DNA of 64,000 nucleotides from Siphonodentalium dalli (GCA_032622095.1 CP136065.1:149177577-149241576), one strand, 5' to 3'. Shown: positions 1 through 14,100, counted from the stretch's first letter. Notes: generated from the letters alone by a model not told the origin. Numbers and translations: made by a program.

Positions 1-840
1 TTGAACGAGTTCTAACCTGAGAAGACACAGGTCAAGTTCTATTTTGGTCACGGTCCCCTGACATTTGACGGAGTTATGCCCATTGTTCGACAACAAGACA
101 AGCAGACCACAGTCTTGTCTTCACAAAATTCCTTTTGCACATCCATCTTAGGTTGGAATTTTACAACTGGTACTTCAACCTCTCCAACTTTGGGAAATTT
201 CCAATCAGACATCCCCCATAAAGTAAATATTTGTGGCCAATCTGACATCCCCCATAAAGTTAAAAAAAATGTGGCCATTGCCGTCCAACAGTTTAACCGG
301 AAGTAGGATAAAACGGACTGTTGATCTAAACATACCGGTTGGAAAATCAAACTATGAGGACAATTCTAACCTATTTTTGGTGTGAAAATCAAATTTCCAA
401 CTAATGATGTATCAGGCATAAAAATTTCTAACTGTTTAAATTTTGATAAAAGTAGGGGGTCAAAACTCACCAACCCCCTCTACACACCCGCCCATCCTGT
501 ATGCTTAGAAATCATTAGGAATCTGTATATTGTTATAACAGGAGTAAAATTTAATTCAACAGCATATATACAATTAGGGTAGGTGGGGGAATAAATCTCT
601 TATCTCTGCCCCTATTCTGCCCCTATTTTAACCAATGTAAATCCCAATCTATGAGATCCATTTATCTCATAATTTGCAAACGGTATATTTTAAGAGTTGA
701 AGAGAATTCATTTTCCTCAAAAGTAGTTACACAATTCAGGGAAGGGTTATCCCCATGCTGGCACCACCGATACATTCTCCTTGAAATCAGCGTAATAGAT
801 CTACACCTCATTGCAAAAAGAGTTAACAGCTTATCTATCT
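1..840. other. no gene; short 36-bp tandem duplication
   Basis: No coding region recognised. The 24-mer starting CCAATC(A/T)GACATCC is present at 201-224 and again at 237-260, a two-copy direct repeat of period 36. The remainder is AT-rich sequence without a recognised repeat. Confidence 0.5.
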
Positions 841-1556
841 TCTACTATATATTTTGAGACTTACGTATATAAATATATATATAAATATATATATACTTTA
901 TAGAATCGAAAACGGCTGCACCTATCGAGACCAAACTTCCCATCTAAGGGTAAAATCCCATGGGAATTGTCGTCGCGGCGTTTTGGAGAAGCTCCAAGCA
1001 CCCGTGCTTCACTCCCAGTCACAAAAAACGGCACTGTGGGTTAATCGCGTTGATAGTTAAAGAGCGTTCGTATCCGCAGTGTCCTTGATAAAGATCGAGC
1101 GTAGGCCTATGCGTGTAATGTGATTCTTACGTCCGGGTCCGGGCATGAGCGTCACTGTATCCAGACATGAGCGTGTTGTGTGATTCTTACGTACTTATGG
1201 CTTCCTAGGAAAGGGGGAGATTTTCATCGGGTCAGTTTTTCCACCAGAGGTGATCTTCACCTTGAAACGGGTACCCACAAATGATATGTATGTGTGTGTC
1301 CTTTATAGACTCGAACCGATTGAGCTCGAACTTGCTACCTAGGGATACTTTTGTGTGGGAAGTGTCATGGATGAGTTAAATTGTGACCCCGACCTGACCT
1401 TGAAAATGATCAATTCAAGGTCAAATCGGGTAAAACTGGCGGATTTCGACGAAATTTTAAACCTAGGTGCAGCATACGTGTCTCGGAAGCTGTTGCAATT
1501 GCTTTTTCGAACAAAGCCATGAGACGAACCACGCCAGTGGCGGGCTAACCTGCTAG
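841..1556 (+). mobile_element. non-autonomous Helitron-like element, copy 1
   Basis: Starts TCTACTATATATTTTGAGAC and ends with a short hairpin (CGCC-AGT-GGCG) followed by CTAG before T. A 5' TC, a 3' hairpin and a CTRR end are classic Helitron termini. The body, from 'gaatcgaaaacggctgcacc' onward, recurs at about 33600-34252. No Rep or helicase coding sequence is seen. The base before the 5' end is T rather than A, so the exact left edge is uncertain. Confidence 0.55.
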
Positions 1557-1855
1557 TATTTACATAATATTGTAACACATGTTACATCTAAAGCTGATAA
1601 GTTCTAAATCCCATAACTATGTCCATATTCACATCATCCACTGGCCTATCACTGTGAGAGCCAATGGTTTAGTGATTTCGGATATTTTAAGTTGAAGTTA
1701 ACTCATTGGAAGCAAAAGTGTTAAATCCCTATCTCTGCCACTTTTGACCAGCCAGAATTTCAAATCTCACTCACTTCTAAAGAGAAAATATAATCTGTTG
1801 ACAAGCCCACTGCTCCGAACACATGGGATTCCATCTCTTATCTCAGTTGAACTTT
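1557..1855. repeat. dispersed repeat fragment, paralogous to 24110-25180
   Basis: The stretch around 1630-1725 (CTCACTGTGAGA-like, then GTGATTTCGG and AAGTTAACTCATTGGAAGC) recurs at 24125-24187 and continues at 25129-25180, where a 932-bp element interrupts it. This copy is the uninterrupted version. Otherwise nothing is recognised. Confidence 0.6.
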
Positions 1856-2679
1856 AACAAGAGGTGTGCACTCGAGTGCTAGCATACCCCCACCGTGGCA
1901 AATTCAACCCGCATTATCCGTAAACCCAACAAAAAAGATTTTTAACTTTACAGAAAAATTTGGATTAATAATTTTGATATTGGTTCATATTTGTTCGAAT
2001 GATTGCAGAAACCCAAAAAAGGGTAGAAAATGAAATGCATGGCTTTTGTTGAGTGTGATAGCATCCACAAAAAAAGGAAGTTTCAAATATCTACGATCAA
2101 AACTGTAGGATGAATTGATTACACCATGAAGGTACCCTCATACAGTAAAACAGAAAACTGAATTTCCAATTAAACAATCCAAACTTGAGTTATCATCCGG
2201 AAACCAAAGAAAAAACAAGAAAAATTGAATTTTCTAAGTCGAAAAGCCCATAACTCAGAGAAAAATCATCGGATCAAACTCAAATTCGAACTTGACCTGT
2301 ATTTTGATATCATGGACTCACACGGAATTTTCAATTGAACAGTCCAAACTTTAGTTATCATCTGGAAACCAAAAAAAGAAGAAGAAAAAGTCCATTACTC
2401 CAGATTACTCCAGCTGATTACTCTAGAAAAAATCATCGGATCAAACTCAAATTCGAACTCGAAGTCGAAAATGAGCCGTAACTTAAAAAAAAAAAGTATG
2501 CAATTAGCATCATGCGGAGAGGCAGTCATAAGGAGATTGCATACAAACAATTATTGAAATTGGTTCATAGTTGTTCGAGTTATGAGGTCGGACGGACGGA
2601 CACACGGAGGGAGAAAGCGTGACGGACAGACGCAATCAGTCCAGTATACCCCCATTTTCTTCGAAAGTGGGGGTATAAT
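1856..2679 (+). repeat. dispersed repeat with 3' hairpin, copy 1
   Basis: Begins AACAAGAGGTGTGCACTCGA and ends in GACGGACAGACG-rich sequence followed by a hairpin (ATACCCCCATTTTC...GAAAGTGGGGGTAT). The same start and end occur at 57848-58462, so these are the likely element borders. Tandem-like internal segments repeat 'aaatcatcggatcaaactcaaattcgaac'-type sequence. It has no coding capacity and the class is unknown. Confidence 0.7.
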
Positions 2680-2984
2680 GACCCCTATTCCCACCATAAC
2701 TGACAAGTGTAATGAAAGTGTCAATGACACTGTAGCTCAACTTGGAAAGGGAATACTTTAATGTATTACAGTCAATGGAGCTATTAGGAATGTGGAAAGT
2801 TGAATGTCTAATACGGCAGCGGCTATTCGCCATCGGATGGCAAATAGCGATTCTACCGATATGCGCTATTTGCCATCCGATGGTATTTTAAAGAAAAGAA
2901 AACATATCTTATCATCACAATATGCTAATATAACGAGGATTCCTACCGCCTTCGTGATCATTAGGCCCAGTTGACCGTCGGTTG

Positions 2985-3430
2985 ACCACCCACAGATATC
3001 CTGGGGGGATGGCAAATAAGAAATCGACCAATTTTGAAGTAAATTTCGTATAGTTTGAACATTTAGTGGCACAAGCTGTCGCTATATGGCCACATAATCA
3101 CCATTTGTACCCGCCTTACTGAAACCCCGTACCAGTTGACCGTCGGTTGATCACCTACAGATATCCTGGGGGGATGGCAAATAAGAAATCGAGTAATTTT
3201 GAAGGAAATTTCGTATAGTTTTAACATTTAGTGGCACAAGCTGTCGCTATATGGCCACATAATCACCATTTGTACCCACCTTACTGAAAACCCGGACCAG
3301 TTGACCGTCGGTTGACCACCCACAGATATCCTGGGGGGATGGCAAATAAGAAATCGACCAATTTTGAAGGAAATTTCGTATAGTTTGAACATTTAGTGGC
3401 ACAAGCTGTCGCTATATGGCCACATAATCA
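2985..3430 (-). repeat. 165-bp tandem array, short inverted arm
   Basis: About 2.7 copies of the 165-bp monomer in the orientation opposite to the main array. The orientation switch is at about 3430, where CACATAATC meets AAACAAACTCAAACTATACG. Confidence 0.9.
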
Positions 3431-6400
3431 AACAAACTCAAACTATACGAAATTTCCTTCAAAATTACTCGATTTCTTATTTGCCATCCCCCCAGGATAT
3501 ATGTAGGTGGTCAACCGACGGTCAACTGGTCCGGGTGTTCAGTAAGGCGGGTACAAATGGTGATTATGTGGCCATATAGCGACAGCTTGTGCCACTAAAT
3601 GTTCAAACTATACGAAATTTCCTTCAAAATTGGTCGATTTCTTATTTGCCATCCCCCCAGGATATCTGTGGGTGGTCAACCGACGGTCAACTGGTCCGGG
3701 TTTTCAGTAAGGCGGGTACAAATGGTGACTATGTGGCCATATAGCGACAGCTTGTGCCACTAAATGTTCAAACTATACGAAATTTCCTTCATAATTACTC
3801 GATTTCTTATTTGCCATCCCCCCAGGATATCTGTAGGTGGTCAACCGACGGTCAACTGGTCCGGGTTTTCAGTAAGGCGGGTACAAATGGTGATTATGTG
3901 GCCATATAGCGACAGCTTGTGCCACTAAATGTTCAAACTATACGAAATTTCCTTCAAAATTGGTCGATTTCTTATTTGCCATCCCCCAGGATATCTGTGG
4001 GTGGTCAACCGACGGTCAACTGGTCCGGGTTTTCAGTAAGGCGGGTACAAATGGTGATTATGTGGCCATATAGCGACAGCTTGTGCCACTAAATGTTCAA
4101 ACTATACGAAATTTCCTTCAAAATTGGTCGATTTCTTATTTGCCATCCCCCCAGGATATCTGTGGGTGGTCAACCGACGGTCAACTGGTCCGGGTTTTCA
4201 GTAAGGCGGGTACAAATGGTGATTATGTGGCCAGATAGCGACAGCTTGTGCCACTAAATGTTCAAACTATACGAAATTTCCTTCAAAATTTGTCGATTTC
4301 TTATTTGCCATCCCCCCAGGATATCTGTAGGTGGTCAACCGACGGTCAACTGGTCCGGGTTTTCAGTAAGGCGGGTACAAATGGTGATTATGTGGCCATA
4401 TATCGACAGCTTGTGCCACTAAATGTTCAAACTATACGAAATTTCCTTCAAAATTGGTCGATTTCTTATTTGCCATCCCCCCAGGATATCTGTAGGTGGT
4501 CAACCGACGATCAACTGGTCCGGATTTTCAGTAAGGCGGGTACAAATGGCGATTATGTGGCCATATAGCGACAGCTTGTGCCACTAAATGTTCAAACTAT
4601 ACGAAATTTCCTTCAAAATTACTCTATTTCTTATTTGCCATCCCCCCAGGATATATGTAGGTGGTCAACCGACGGTCAACTGGTCCGGGTTTTCAGTAAG
4701 GCGGGTACAAATGGTGATTATGTGGCCATATAGCGACAGCTTGTGCCACTAAATGTTCAAACTATACGAAATTTCCTTCAAAATTGGTCGATTTCTTATT
4801 TGCCATCCCCCCAGGATATCTGTGGGTGGTCAACCGACGGTCAACTGGTCCGGGTTTTCAGTAAGGCGGGTACAAATGGTGATTATGTGGCCATATAGCG
4901 ACAGCTTGTGCCACTAAATGTTCAAACTATACGAAATTTCCTTCAAAATTACTCGATTTCTTATTTGCCATCCCCCCAGGATATCTGTAGGTGGTCAACC
5001 GACGGTCAACTGGTCCGGGTTTTCAGTAAGGCGGGTACAAATGGTGATTATGTGGCCATATAGCGACAGCTTGTGCCACTAAATGTTCAAACTATACGAA
5101 ATTTCCTTCAAAATTGGTCGATTTCTTATTTGCCATCCCCCGGGATATTTGTGGGTGGTCAACCGACGGTCAACTGGTCCGGGTTTTCAGTAAGGCGGGT
5201 ACAAATGGCGATTATGTGGCCATATAGCGACAGCTTGTGCCACTAAATGTTCAAACTATACGAAATTTCCTTCAAAATTACTCGATTTCTTATTTGCCAT
5301 CCCCCCAGGATATCTGTAGGTGGTCAACCGACGGTCAACTGGTCCGGGTTTTCAATAAGGCGGGTACAAATGGTGATTACGTGGCCATATAGCGACAGCT
5401 TGTGCCACTAAATGTTCAAACTATACGAAATTTCCTTCAAAATTACTCGATTTTTTATTTGCCATCCCCCCAGGATATCTGTAGGTGGTCAACCGACGGT
5501 CAACTGGTCCGGGTTTTCAGTAAGGCGGGTACAAATGGTGATTATGTGGCCATATAGCGACAGCTTGTGCCACTAAATATTCAAACTATACGAAATTTCC
5601 TTCAAAATTGGTCGATTTCTTATTTGCCATCCCCCCAGGATATCTGTGGGTGGTCAACCGACGGTCAACTGGTCCGGGTTTTCAGTAAGGCGGGTACAAA
5701 TGGTGACTATGTGGCCATATAGCGACAGCTTGTGCCACTAAATGTTCAAACTATACGAAATTTCCTTCATAATTACTCGATTTCTTATTTGCCATCCCCC
5801 CCCCCAGGATATCTGTAGGTGGTCAACCGACGGTCAACTGGTCCGGGTTTTCAGTAAGGCGGGTACAAATGGTGATTATGTGGCCATATAGCGACAGCTT
5901 GTGCCACTAAATGTTCAAACTATACGAAATTTCCTTCAAAATTGGTCGATTTCTTATTTGCCATCCCCCAGGATATCTGTGGGTGGTCAACCGACGGTCA
6001 ACTGGTCCGGGTTTTCAATAAGGCGGGTACAAATGGTGATTATGTGGCCATATAGCGACAGCTTGTGCCACTAAATGTTCAAACTATACGAAATTTCCTT
6101 CAAAATTGGTCGATTTCTTATTTGCCATCCCCCCAGGATATCTGTGGGTGGTCAACCGACGGTCAACTGGTCCGGGTTTTCAGTAAGGCGGGTACAAATG
6201 GTGATTATGTGGCCAGATAGCGACAGCTTGTGCCACTAAATGTTCAAACTATACGAAATTTCCTTCAAAATTGGTCGATTTCTTATTTGCCATCCCCCAG
6301 GATATCTGTAGGTGGTCAACCGACGGTCAACTGGTCCGGGTTTTCAGTAAGGCGGGTACAAATGGTGATTATGTGGCCATATATCGACAGCTTGTGCCAC

Positions 6401-7985
6401 TAAATGTTCAAACTATACGAAATTTCCTTCAAAATTGGTCGATTTCTTATTTGCCATCCCCCCAGGATATCTGTAGGTGGTCAACCGACGATCAACTGGT
6501 CCGGATTTTCAGTAAGGCGGGTACAAATGGCGATTATGTGGCCATATAGCGACAGCTTGTGCCACTAAATGTTCAAACTATACGAAATTTCCTTCAAAAT
6601 TACTCGATTTCTTATTTGCCATCCCCCCAGGATATATGTAGGTGGTCAACCGACGGTCAACTGGTCCGGGTTTTCAGTAAGGCGGGTACAAATGGTGATT
6701 ATGTGGCCATATATCGACAGCTTGTGCCACTAAATGTTCAAACTATACGAAATTTCCTTCAAAATTGGTCGATTTCTTATTTGCCATCCCCCCAGGATAT
6801 CTGTAGGTGGTCAACCGACGATCAACTGGTCCGGATTTTCAGTAAGGCGGGTACAAATGGCGATTATGTGGCCATATAGCGACAGCTTGTGCCACTAAAT
6901 GTTCAAACTATACGAAATTTCCTTCAAAATTACTCGATTTCTTATTTGCCATCCCCCCAGGATATATGTAGGTGGTCAACCGACGGTCAACTGGTCCGGG
7001 TTTTCAGTAAGGCGGGTACAAATGGTGATTATGTGGCCATATAGCGACAGCTTGTGCCACTAAATGTTCAAACTATACGAAATTTCCTTCAAAATTGGTC
7101 GATTTCTTATTTGCCATCCCCCCAGGATATCTGTGGGTGGTCAACCGACGGTCAACTGGTCCGGGTTTTCAGTAAGGCGGGTACAAATGGTGATTATGTG
7201 GCCATATAGCGACAGCTTGTGCCACTAAATGTTCAAACTATACGAAATTTCCTTCAAAATTACTCGATTTCTTATTTGCCATCCCCCCAGGATATCTGTA
7301 GGTGGTCAACCGACGGTCAACTGGTCCGGGTTTTCAGTAAGGCGGGTACAAATGGTGATTATGTGGCCATATAGCGACAGCTTGTGCCACTAAATGTTCA
7401 AACTATACGAAATTTCCTTCAAAATTGGTCGATTTCTTATTTGCCATCCCCCGGGATATCTGTGGGTGGTCAACCGACGGTCAACTGGTCCGGGTTTTCA
7501 GTAAGGCGGGTACAAATGGCGATTATGTGGCCATATAGCGACAGCTTGTGCCACTAAATGTTCAAACTATACGAAATTTCCTTCAAAATTACTCGATTTC
7601 TTATTTGCCATCCCCCCAGGATATCTGTAGGTGGTCAACCGACGGTCAACTGGTCCGGGTTTTCAGTAAGGCGGGTACAAATGGTGATTATGTGGCCATA
7701 TAGCGACAGCTTGTGCCACTAAATGTTCAAACTATACGAAATTTCCTTCAAAATTACTCGATTTTTTATTTGCCATCCCCCCAGGATATCTGTAGGTGGT
7801 CAACCGACCGTCAACTGGTCCGGGTTTTCAGTAAGGCGTGTACAAATGGTGATTATGTGGCCATATAGCGACAGCTTGTGCCACTAAATATTCAAACTAT
7901 ACGAAATTTCCTTCAAAATTGGTCGATTTCTTATTTGCCATCCCCCCAGGATATCTGTGGGTGGTCAACCGACGGTCAACTGGGC
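3431..7985 (+). repeat. 165-bp tandem array, long arm (about 28 units)
   Basis: Monomer landmarks: GTGCCACTAAATGTTCAAAC, TTATTTGCCATCCCCCCAGG and GGTCAACCGACGGTCAACTG. Spacing is 164-166 bp. Variant markers reveal larger duplications: TTCATAATTACTCG at about 3788 and 5767; ATATATCGACAG at about 4397, 6381 and 6711; CCCCGGGATAT at about 5137 and 7448. This implies a block copy of about 1.98 kb plus a 330-bp dimer duplication. Confidence 0.95.
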
Positions 7986-8144
7986 CTAATGATCAAGAAG
8001 GCGGTAGGAATCCTCGTTATAATAGCGTATTATGATGATATGATATGTTTTCTTTTCTTTAAAATTCCATCGGATGGCAAATAGCGCATATCGGTAGAAT
8101 CGCTATTTGCCATCCGATGGCGAATAGACACTTCCGTCTAATAC

Positions 8145-11100
8145 TAGTTAAAAGACATGAAGAGAAAAGTAAAATCCAAGATGGCTGCTGGCGGCCACGA
8201 TTTCGGCCGAATGACCCCAAAATGAGTCGTTCCCATCTACGTGTCATCGTTAACATACATGACAAATTTTATGACGATCAGACGAAAGGTACGACCTGTA
8301 GCCCATGCTAAAGAATTTAGTCATACAAAGAGTAAAATCCAAGTTGGCTGCTGGCGGCCATGTTTTTTGGCCGAATCACCCCAAAATGACTCGTTCCCAT
8401 CTACATGTCAATATTATCATCCATGACAAATTTCATGATGATCAGACGAACAGTACGACCTATGGCCCGTGCTAATGGATTAAATTTTGAAATCCAAGAT
8501 GGCCGCTGGCGGCCATGTTTTTTGTCCAAATGACCCCAAAATAACTCGTTCCCATCTACATTCCAATTTCAACAGCCATGACAAATGTTATGATGATCAG
8601 ACTAAAGGTACGACCTGTAGCCCGTGCTAAAGGATTTAGTCATACAAAGAGTAAAATCCAAGATGGCTGCTGGCGGCCATGTTTTTTGGCCGAATGACCC
8701 CAAAATGACTCGTTCCCATCTACATGTCATTATTAACATTCATGACACATTTATGATGATCAGACTAAAGGTACGACCTGCAGCCCGTGCTAAAGAATTT
8801 AGTCATCCAAGATGGTTGCTGGCGGCCATGTTTTTTGGCCGAATAACCCCAAAGTTACTCGTTCCCATCTACATGTCAATATTATCATCCATGACAAATT
8901 TCATGATGATCAGACGAACAGTACGACCTGTGGCCCGTGCTAATGGATTAAATTTTGAAATCCAAGATGGCCGCTGGCGGCCATGTTTTTTGTCCAAATG
9001 ACCCCAAAATAACTCGTTCCCATCTACATTCCAATTTCAACAGCCATGACAAATTTTATGATGATCAGACTAAAGGTACGACCTGTAGCCCGTGCTAAAG
9101 GATTTAGTCATACAAAGAGTAAAATCAAAGATGCCTGCTGGCGGCCATGTTTTTTGACCGAATGACCCCAAAATGACTCGGACCCATCTACATGTCATTA
9201 TTAACATTCATGACAAATTTTATGCTGATCAGACTAAAGGTACGACCTGTAGCCCGTGCTAATTAAAGGATTTAGTCATACAAAGAGTAAAATCCAAGAT
9301 GGCTGCTGGCGGCCATGTTTTTTGGCCAAATGACCCCAAAATTACTCGTTCCCATTTACATGTCAATATTAACATCCATGACAAATTTGATGATGATCAG
9401 ACTAAAGGTACGACCTGTAGCCCGTGCTAAATAATTTAGTCATACAAAGAGTAAAATCCAAGATGGCTGCTGGCCGCATGTTTTTAGGCCAAATGGCCCC
9501 AAAATTACTCGTTCCCATCTACATGTCAATATTAACATCCATGACAAATTTCATGATGATCAGACGAACAGTACGACCTGTGGCCCGTGCTAATGGATTG
9601 AATTTTGAAATCCAAGATGGCCACTGGCGGCCATTGTTTTTTGTCCGAATGACCCCAAAATTACTCGTTCCCATCTACATTCCAATTTCAACAGCCATGA
9701 CAAATTTTATGATGATCAGACTAAAGGTACGACCTGTAGCCCGTGCTAAAGGATTTAGTCATACAAAGAGTAAAATCAAAGATGCCTGCTGGCGGCCATG
9801 TTTTTTGACCGAATGACCCCAAAATGACTCGTACCCATCTAAATGTCATTATTAACATTCATGACAAATTTTATGCTGATCAGACTAAAGGTACGACCTG
9901 TAGCCCGTGCTAAAGGATTTAGTCATACAAAGAGTAAAATCCAAGATGGCTGCTGGCGGCCATGTTTTTTGGCCAAATGACCCCAAAATTACTCGTTCCC
10001 ATTTACATGTCAATATTAACATCCATGACAAATTTGATGATGATCAGACTAAAGATACGACCTGTAGCCCGTGCTAAATAATTTAGTCATACAAAGAGTA
10101 AAATCCAAGATGGCTGCTGGCCGCATGTTTTTAGGCCAAATGACCCCAAAATTACTCGTTCCCATCTACATGTCAATATTAACATCCATGACAAATTTCA
10201 TGATGATCAGACGAACAGTACGACCTGTGGCCCATGCTAATGGATTGAATTTTGAAATCCAAGATGGCCACTGGCGGCCATTGTTTTTTGTCCGAATGAC
10301 CCCAAAATGACTCGTTCCCATCTACATTCCAATTTCAACAGCCATGACAAATTTTATGATGATCGGACTAAAGGTACGACCTGTAGCCCGTGCTAAAGGA
10401 TTTAGTCATACAAAGAGTAAAATCAAAGATGCCTGCTGGCGGCCATGTTTTTTGACCGAACGACATGACATTTTACCCCAAAATGACTCGTTCCCATCTA
10501 CATGTTATTATCAACATTCATGACAAATTTTATGATGATCAGACTAAAAGTACGACCTGTAGCCCGTGCTAAAGGATTTAGTCATACAAAGAGTAAAATC
10601 CAAGATGGCTGCTGGCGGCCATGTTTTTGGGCCAAATGACCCCAAAATTACTCGTTCCCATCTACATGGCAATATTAACATCCATGACAAATTTGATGAT
10701 GATCAGACTAAAGGTACGACCTGTAGCCCGTGCTAAAGAATTTAGTCATCCAAGATGGCTGCTGGCGGCCATGTTTTTTGGCCGAATGACCCCAAAATTA
10801 CTCGTTCCCATCTACATGTCAATATTATCATCCATGACAAATTTCATGATGATCAGACGAACAGTACGACCTGTGGCCCGTGCTAATGGATTAAATTTTG
10901 AAATCCAAGATGGCCGCTGGCGGCCATGTTTTTTGTCCAAATGACCCCAAAATAACTCGTTTCCATCTACATTCCAATTTCAACAGCCATGACAAATTTT
11001 ATGATGATCAGACTAAAGGTACGACCTGCAGCCCATGCTAAAGGATTTAGTCATACAAAGAGTAAAATCCAAGATGGCTGCCATGTTTTTTTGGCCGAAT

Positions 11101-14100
11101 GACCCCAAAATTACTCGTTCCCATCTGCATGTCAATATTGTCATCCATGACAAATTTCATGATGATCAGACTAACAGTACGACCTGTGGCCCGTGCTAAT
11201 GGATTAAATTTTAAAATCCAAGATGGCCGCTGGCGGCCATGTTTTTTGTCCAAATGACCCCAAAATAACTCGTTCCCATCTACATTCCAATTTCAACAGC
11301 CATGACAAATGTTATGATGATCAGACTAAAGGTACGACCTGTAGCCCGTGCTAAAGGATTTAGTCATACAAAGAGTAAAATCCAAGATGGCTGCTGGCGG
11401 CCATGTTTTTTGGCCGAATGACCCCAAAATGACTCGTTCCCATCTACATGTCATTATTAACATTCATGACAAATTTATGATGATCAGACTAAAGGTACGA
11501 CCTGCAGCCCGTGCTAAAGAATTTAGTCATCCAAGATGGTTGCTGGCGGCCATGTTTTTTGGCCGAATAACCCCAAAGTTACTCGTTCCCATCTACATGT
11601 CAATATTATCATCCATGACAAATTTCATGATGATCAGACGAACAGTACGACCTGTGGCCCGTGCTAATGGATTAAATTTTGAAATCCAAGATGGCCGCTG
11701 GCGGCCATGTTTTTTGTCCAAATGACCCCAAAATAACTCGTTCCCATCTACATTCCAATTTCAACAGCCATGACAAATTTTATGATGATCAGACTAAAGG
11801 TACGACCTGTAGCCCGTGCTAAAGGATTTAGTCATACAAAGAGTAAAATCCAAGATGGCTGCTGGCGGCCATGTTTTTTGGCCGAATGACCCCAAAATGA
11901 CTCGTTCCCATCTACATGTCATTATTAACATTCATGACACATTTATGATGATCAGACTAAAGGTACGACCTGCAGCCCGTGCTAAAGAATTTAGTCATAC
12001 AAAGAGTAAAATCCAAGATGGCTGCTGGCGGCCATGTTTTTTGGCCAAATGACCCCAAAATTACTCGTTCCCATTTACATGTCAATATTAACATCCATGA
12101 CAAATTTGATGATGATCAGACTAAAGGTACGACCTGTAGCCCGTGCTAAATAATTTAGTCATACAAAGAGTAAAATCCAAGATGGCTGCTGGCCGCATGT
12201 TTTTAGGCCAAATGGCCCCAAAATTACTCGTTCCCATCTACATGTCAATATTAACATCCATGACAAATTTCATGATGATCAGACGAACAGTACGACCTGT
12301 GGCCCGTGCTAATGGATTGAATTTTGAAATCCAAGATGGCCACTGGCGGCCATTGTTTTTTGTCCGAATGACCCCAAAATGACTCGTTCCCATCTACATT
12401 CCAATTTCAACAGCCATGACAAATTTTATGATGATCAGACTAAAGGTACGACCTGTAGCCCGTGCTAAAGGATTTAGTCATACAAAGAGTAAAATCAAAG
12501 ATGCCTGCTGGCGGCCATGTTTTTTGACCGAATGACCCCAAAATGACTCGTACCCATCTAAATGTCATTATTAACATTCATGACAAATTTTATGCTGATC
12601 AGACTAAAGGTACGACCTGTAGCCCGTGCTAAAGGATTTAGTCATACAAAGAGTAAAATCCAAGATGGCTGCTGGCGGCCATGTTTTTTGGCCAAATGAC
12701 CCCAAAATTACTCGTTCCCATTTACATGTCAATATTAACATCAATGACAAATTTGATGATGATCAGACTAAAGATACGACCTGTAGCCCGTGCTAAATAA
12801 TTTAGTCATACAAAGAGTAAAATCCAAGATGGCTGCTGGCCGCATGTTTTTAGGCCAAATGACCCCAAAATTACTCGTTCCCATCTACATGTCAATATTA
12901 ACATCCATGACAAATTTCATGATGATCAGACGAACAGTACGACCTGTGGCCCATGCTAATGGATTGAATTTTGAAATCCAAGATGGCCACTGTTTTTTGT
13001 CCGAATGACCCCAAAATGACTCGTTCCCATCTACATTCCAATTTCAACAGCCATGACAAATGTTATGATGATCGGACTAAAGGTACGACCTGTAGCCCGT
13101 GCTAAAGGATTTAGTCATACAAAGAGTAAAATCAAAGATGCCTGCTGGCGGCCATGTTTTTTGACCGAACGACATGACATTTTACCCCAAAATGACTCGT
13201 TCCCATCTACATGTTATTATCAACATTCATGACAAATTTTATGATGATCAGACTAAAAGTACGACCTGTAGCCCGTGCTAAAGGATTTAGTCATACAAAG
13301 AGTAAAATCCAAGATGGCTGCTGGCGGCCATGTTTTTGGGCCAAATGACCCCAAAATTACTCGTTCCCATCTACATGGCAATATTAACATCCATGACAAA
13401 TTTGATGATGATCAGACTAAAGGTACGACCTGTAGCCCGTGCTAAAGAATTTAGTCATCCAAGATGGCTGCTGGCGGCCATGTTTTTTGGCCGAATGACA
13501 CCAAAATTACTCGTTCCCATCTACATGTCAATATTATCATCCATGACAAATTTCATGATGATCAGACGAACAGTACGACCTGTGGCCCGTGCTAATGGAT
13601 TAAATTTTGAAATCCAAGATGGCCGCTGGCGGCCATGTTTTTTGTCCAAATGACCCCAAAATAACTCGTTTCCATCTACATTCCAATTTCAACAGCCATG
13701 ACAAATTTTATGATGATCAGACAAAAGGTACGACCTGCAGCCCATGCTAAAGGATTTAGTCATACAAAGAGTAAAATCCAAGATGGCTGCCATGTTTTTT
13801 TGGCCGAATGACCCCAAAATTACTCGTTCCCATCTGCATGTCAATATTGTCATCCATGACAAATTTCATGATGATCAGACTAACAGTACGACCTGTGGCC
13901 CGTGCTAATGGATTAAATTTTAAAATCCAAGATGGCCGCTGGCGGCCATGTTTTTTGTCCAAATGACCCCAAAATAACTCGTTCCCATCTACATTCCAAT
14001 TTCAACAGCCATGACAAATGTTATGATGATCAGACTAAAGGTACGACCTGTAGCCCGTGCTAAAGGATTTAGTCATACAAAGAGTAAAATCCAAGATGGC

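Larger units (their letters stand above)
2815..8135. mobile_element. 5.3-kb foldback element with 9-bp TSD, Mutator-like
   Basis: Flanked by an exact 9-bp duplication GTCTAATAC (2806-2814 and 8136-8144). Inverted ends run about 615 bp inward; each tip carries its own hairpin (CCATCGGATGGCAAATAGCG, 14-base spacer, then its complement). Left arm: fewer than three 165-bp units, inverted. Right arm: about 28 units. A 9-bp TSD with long TIRs fits Mutator-like elements. No transposase is present. Confidence 0.75.

Noticed and set aside
4248-6879. Open frames of 92-106 codons across the 165-bp array (PLNVQTIRNFLQN repeats)
   Set aside because: 165 is divisible by three, so one frame stays aligned from unit to unit and opens when a TAG is mutated to TAT. 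No domain is recognisable, and the frames change only with array variants.
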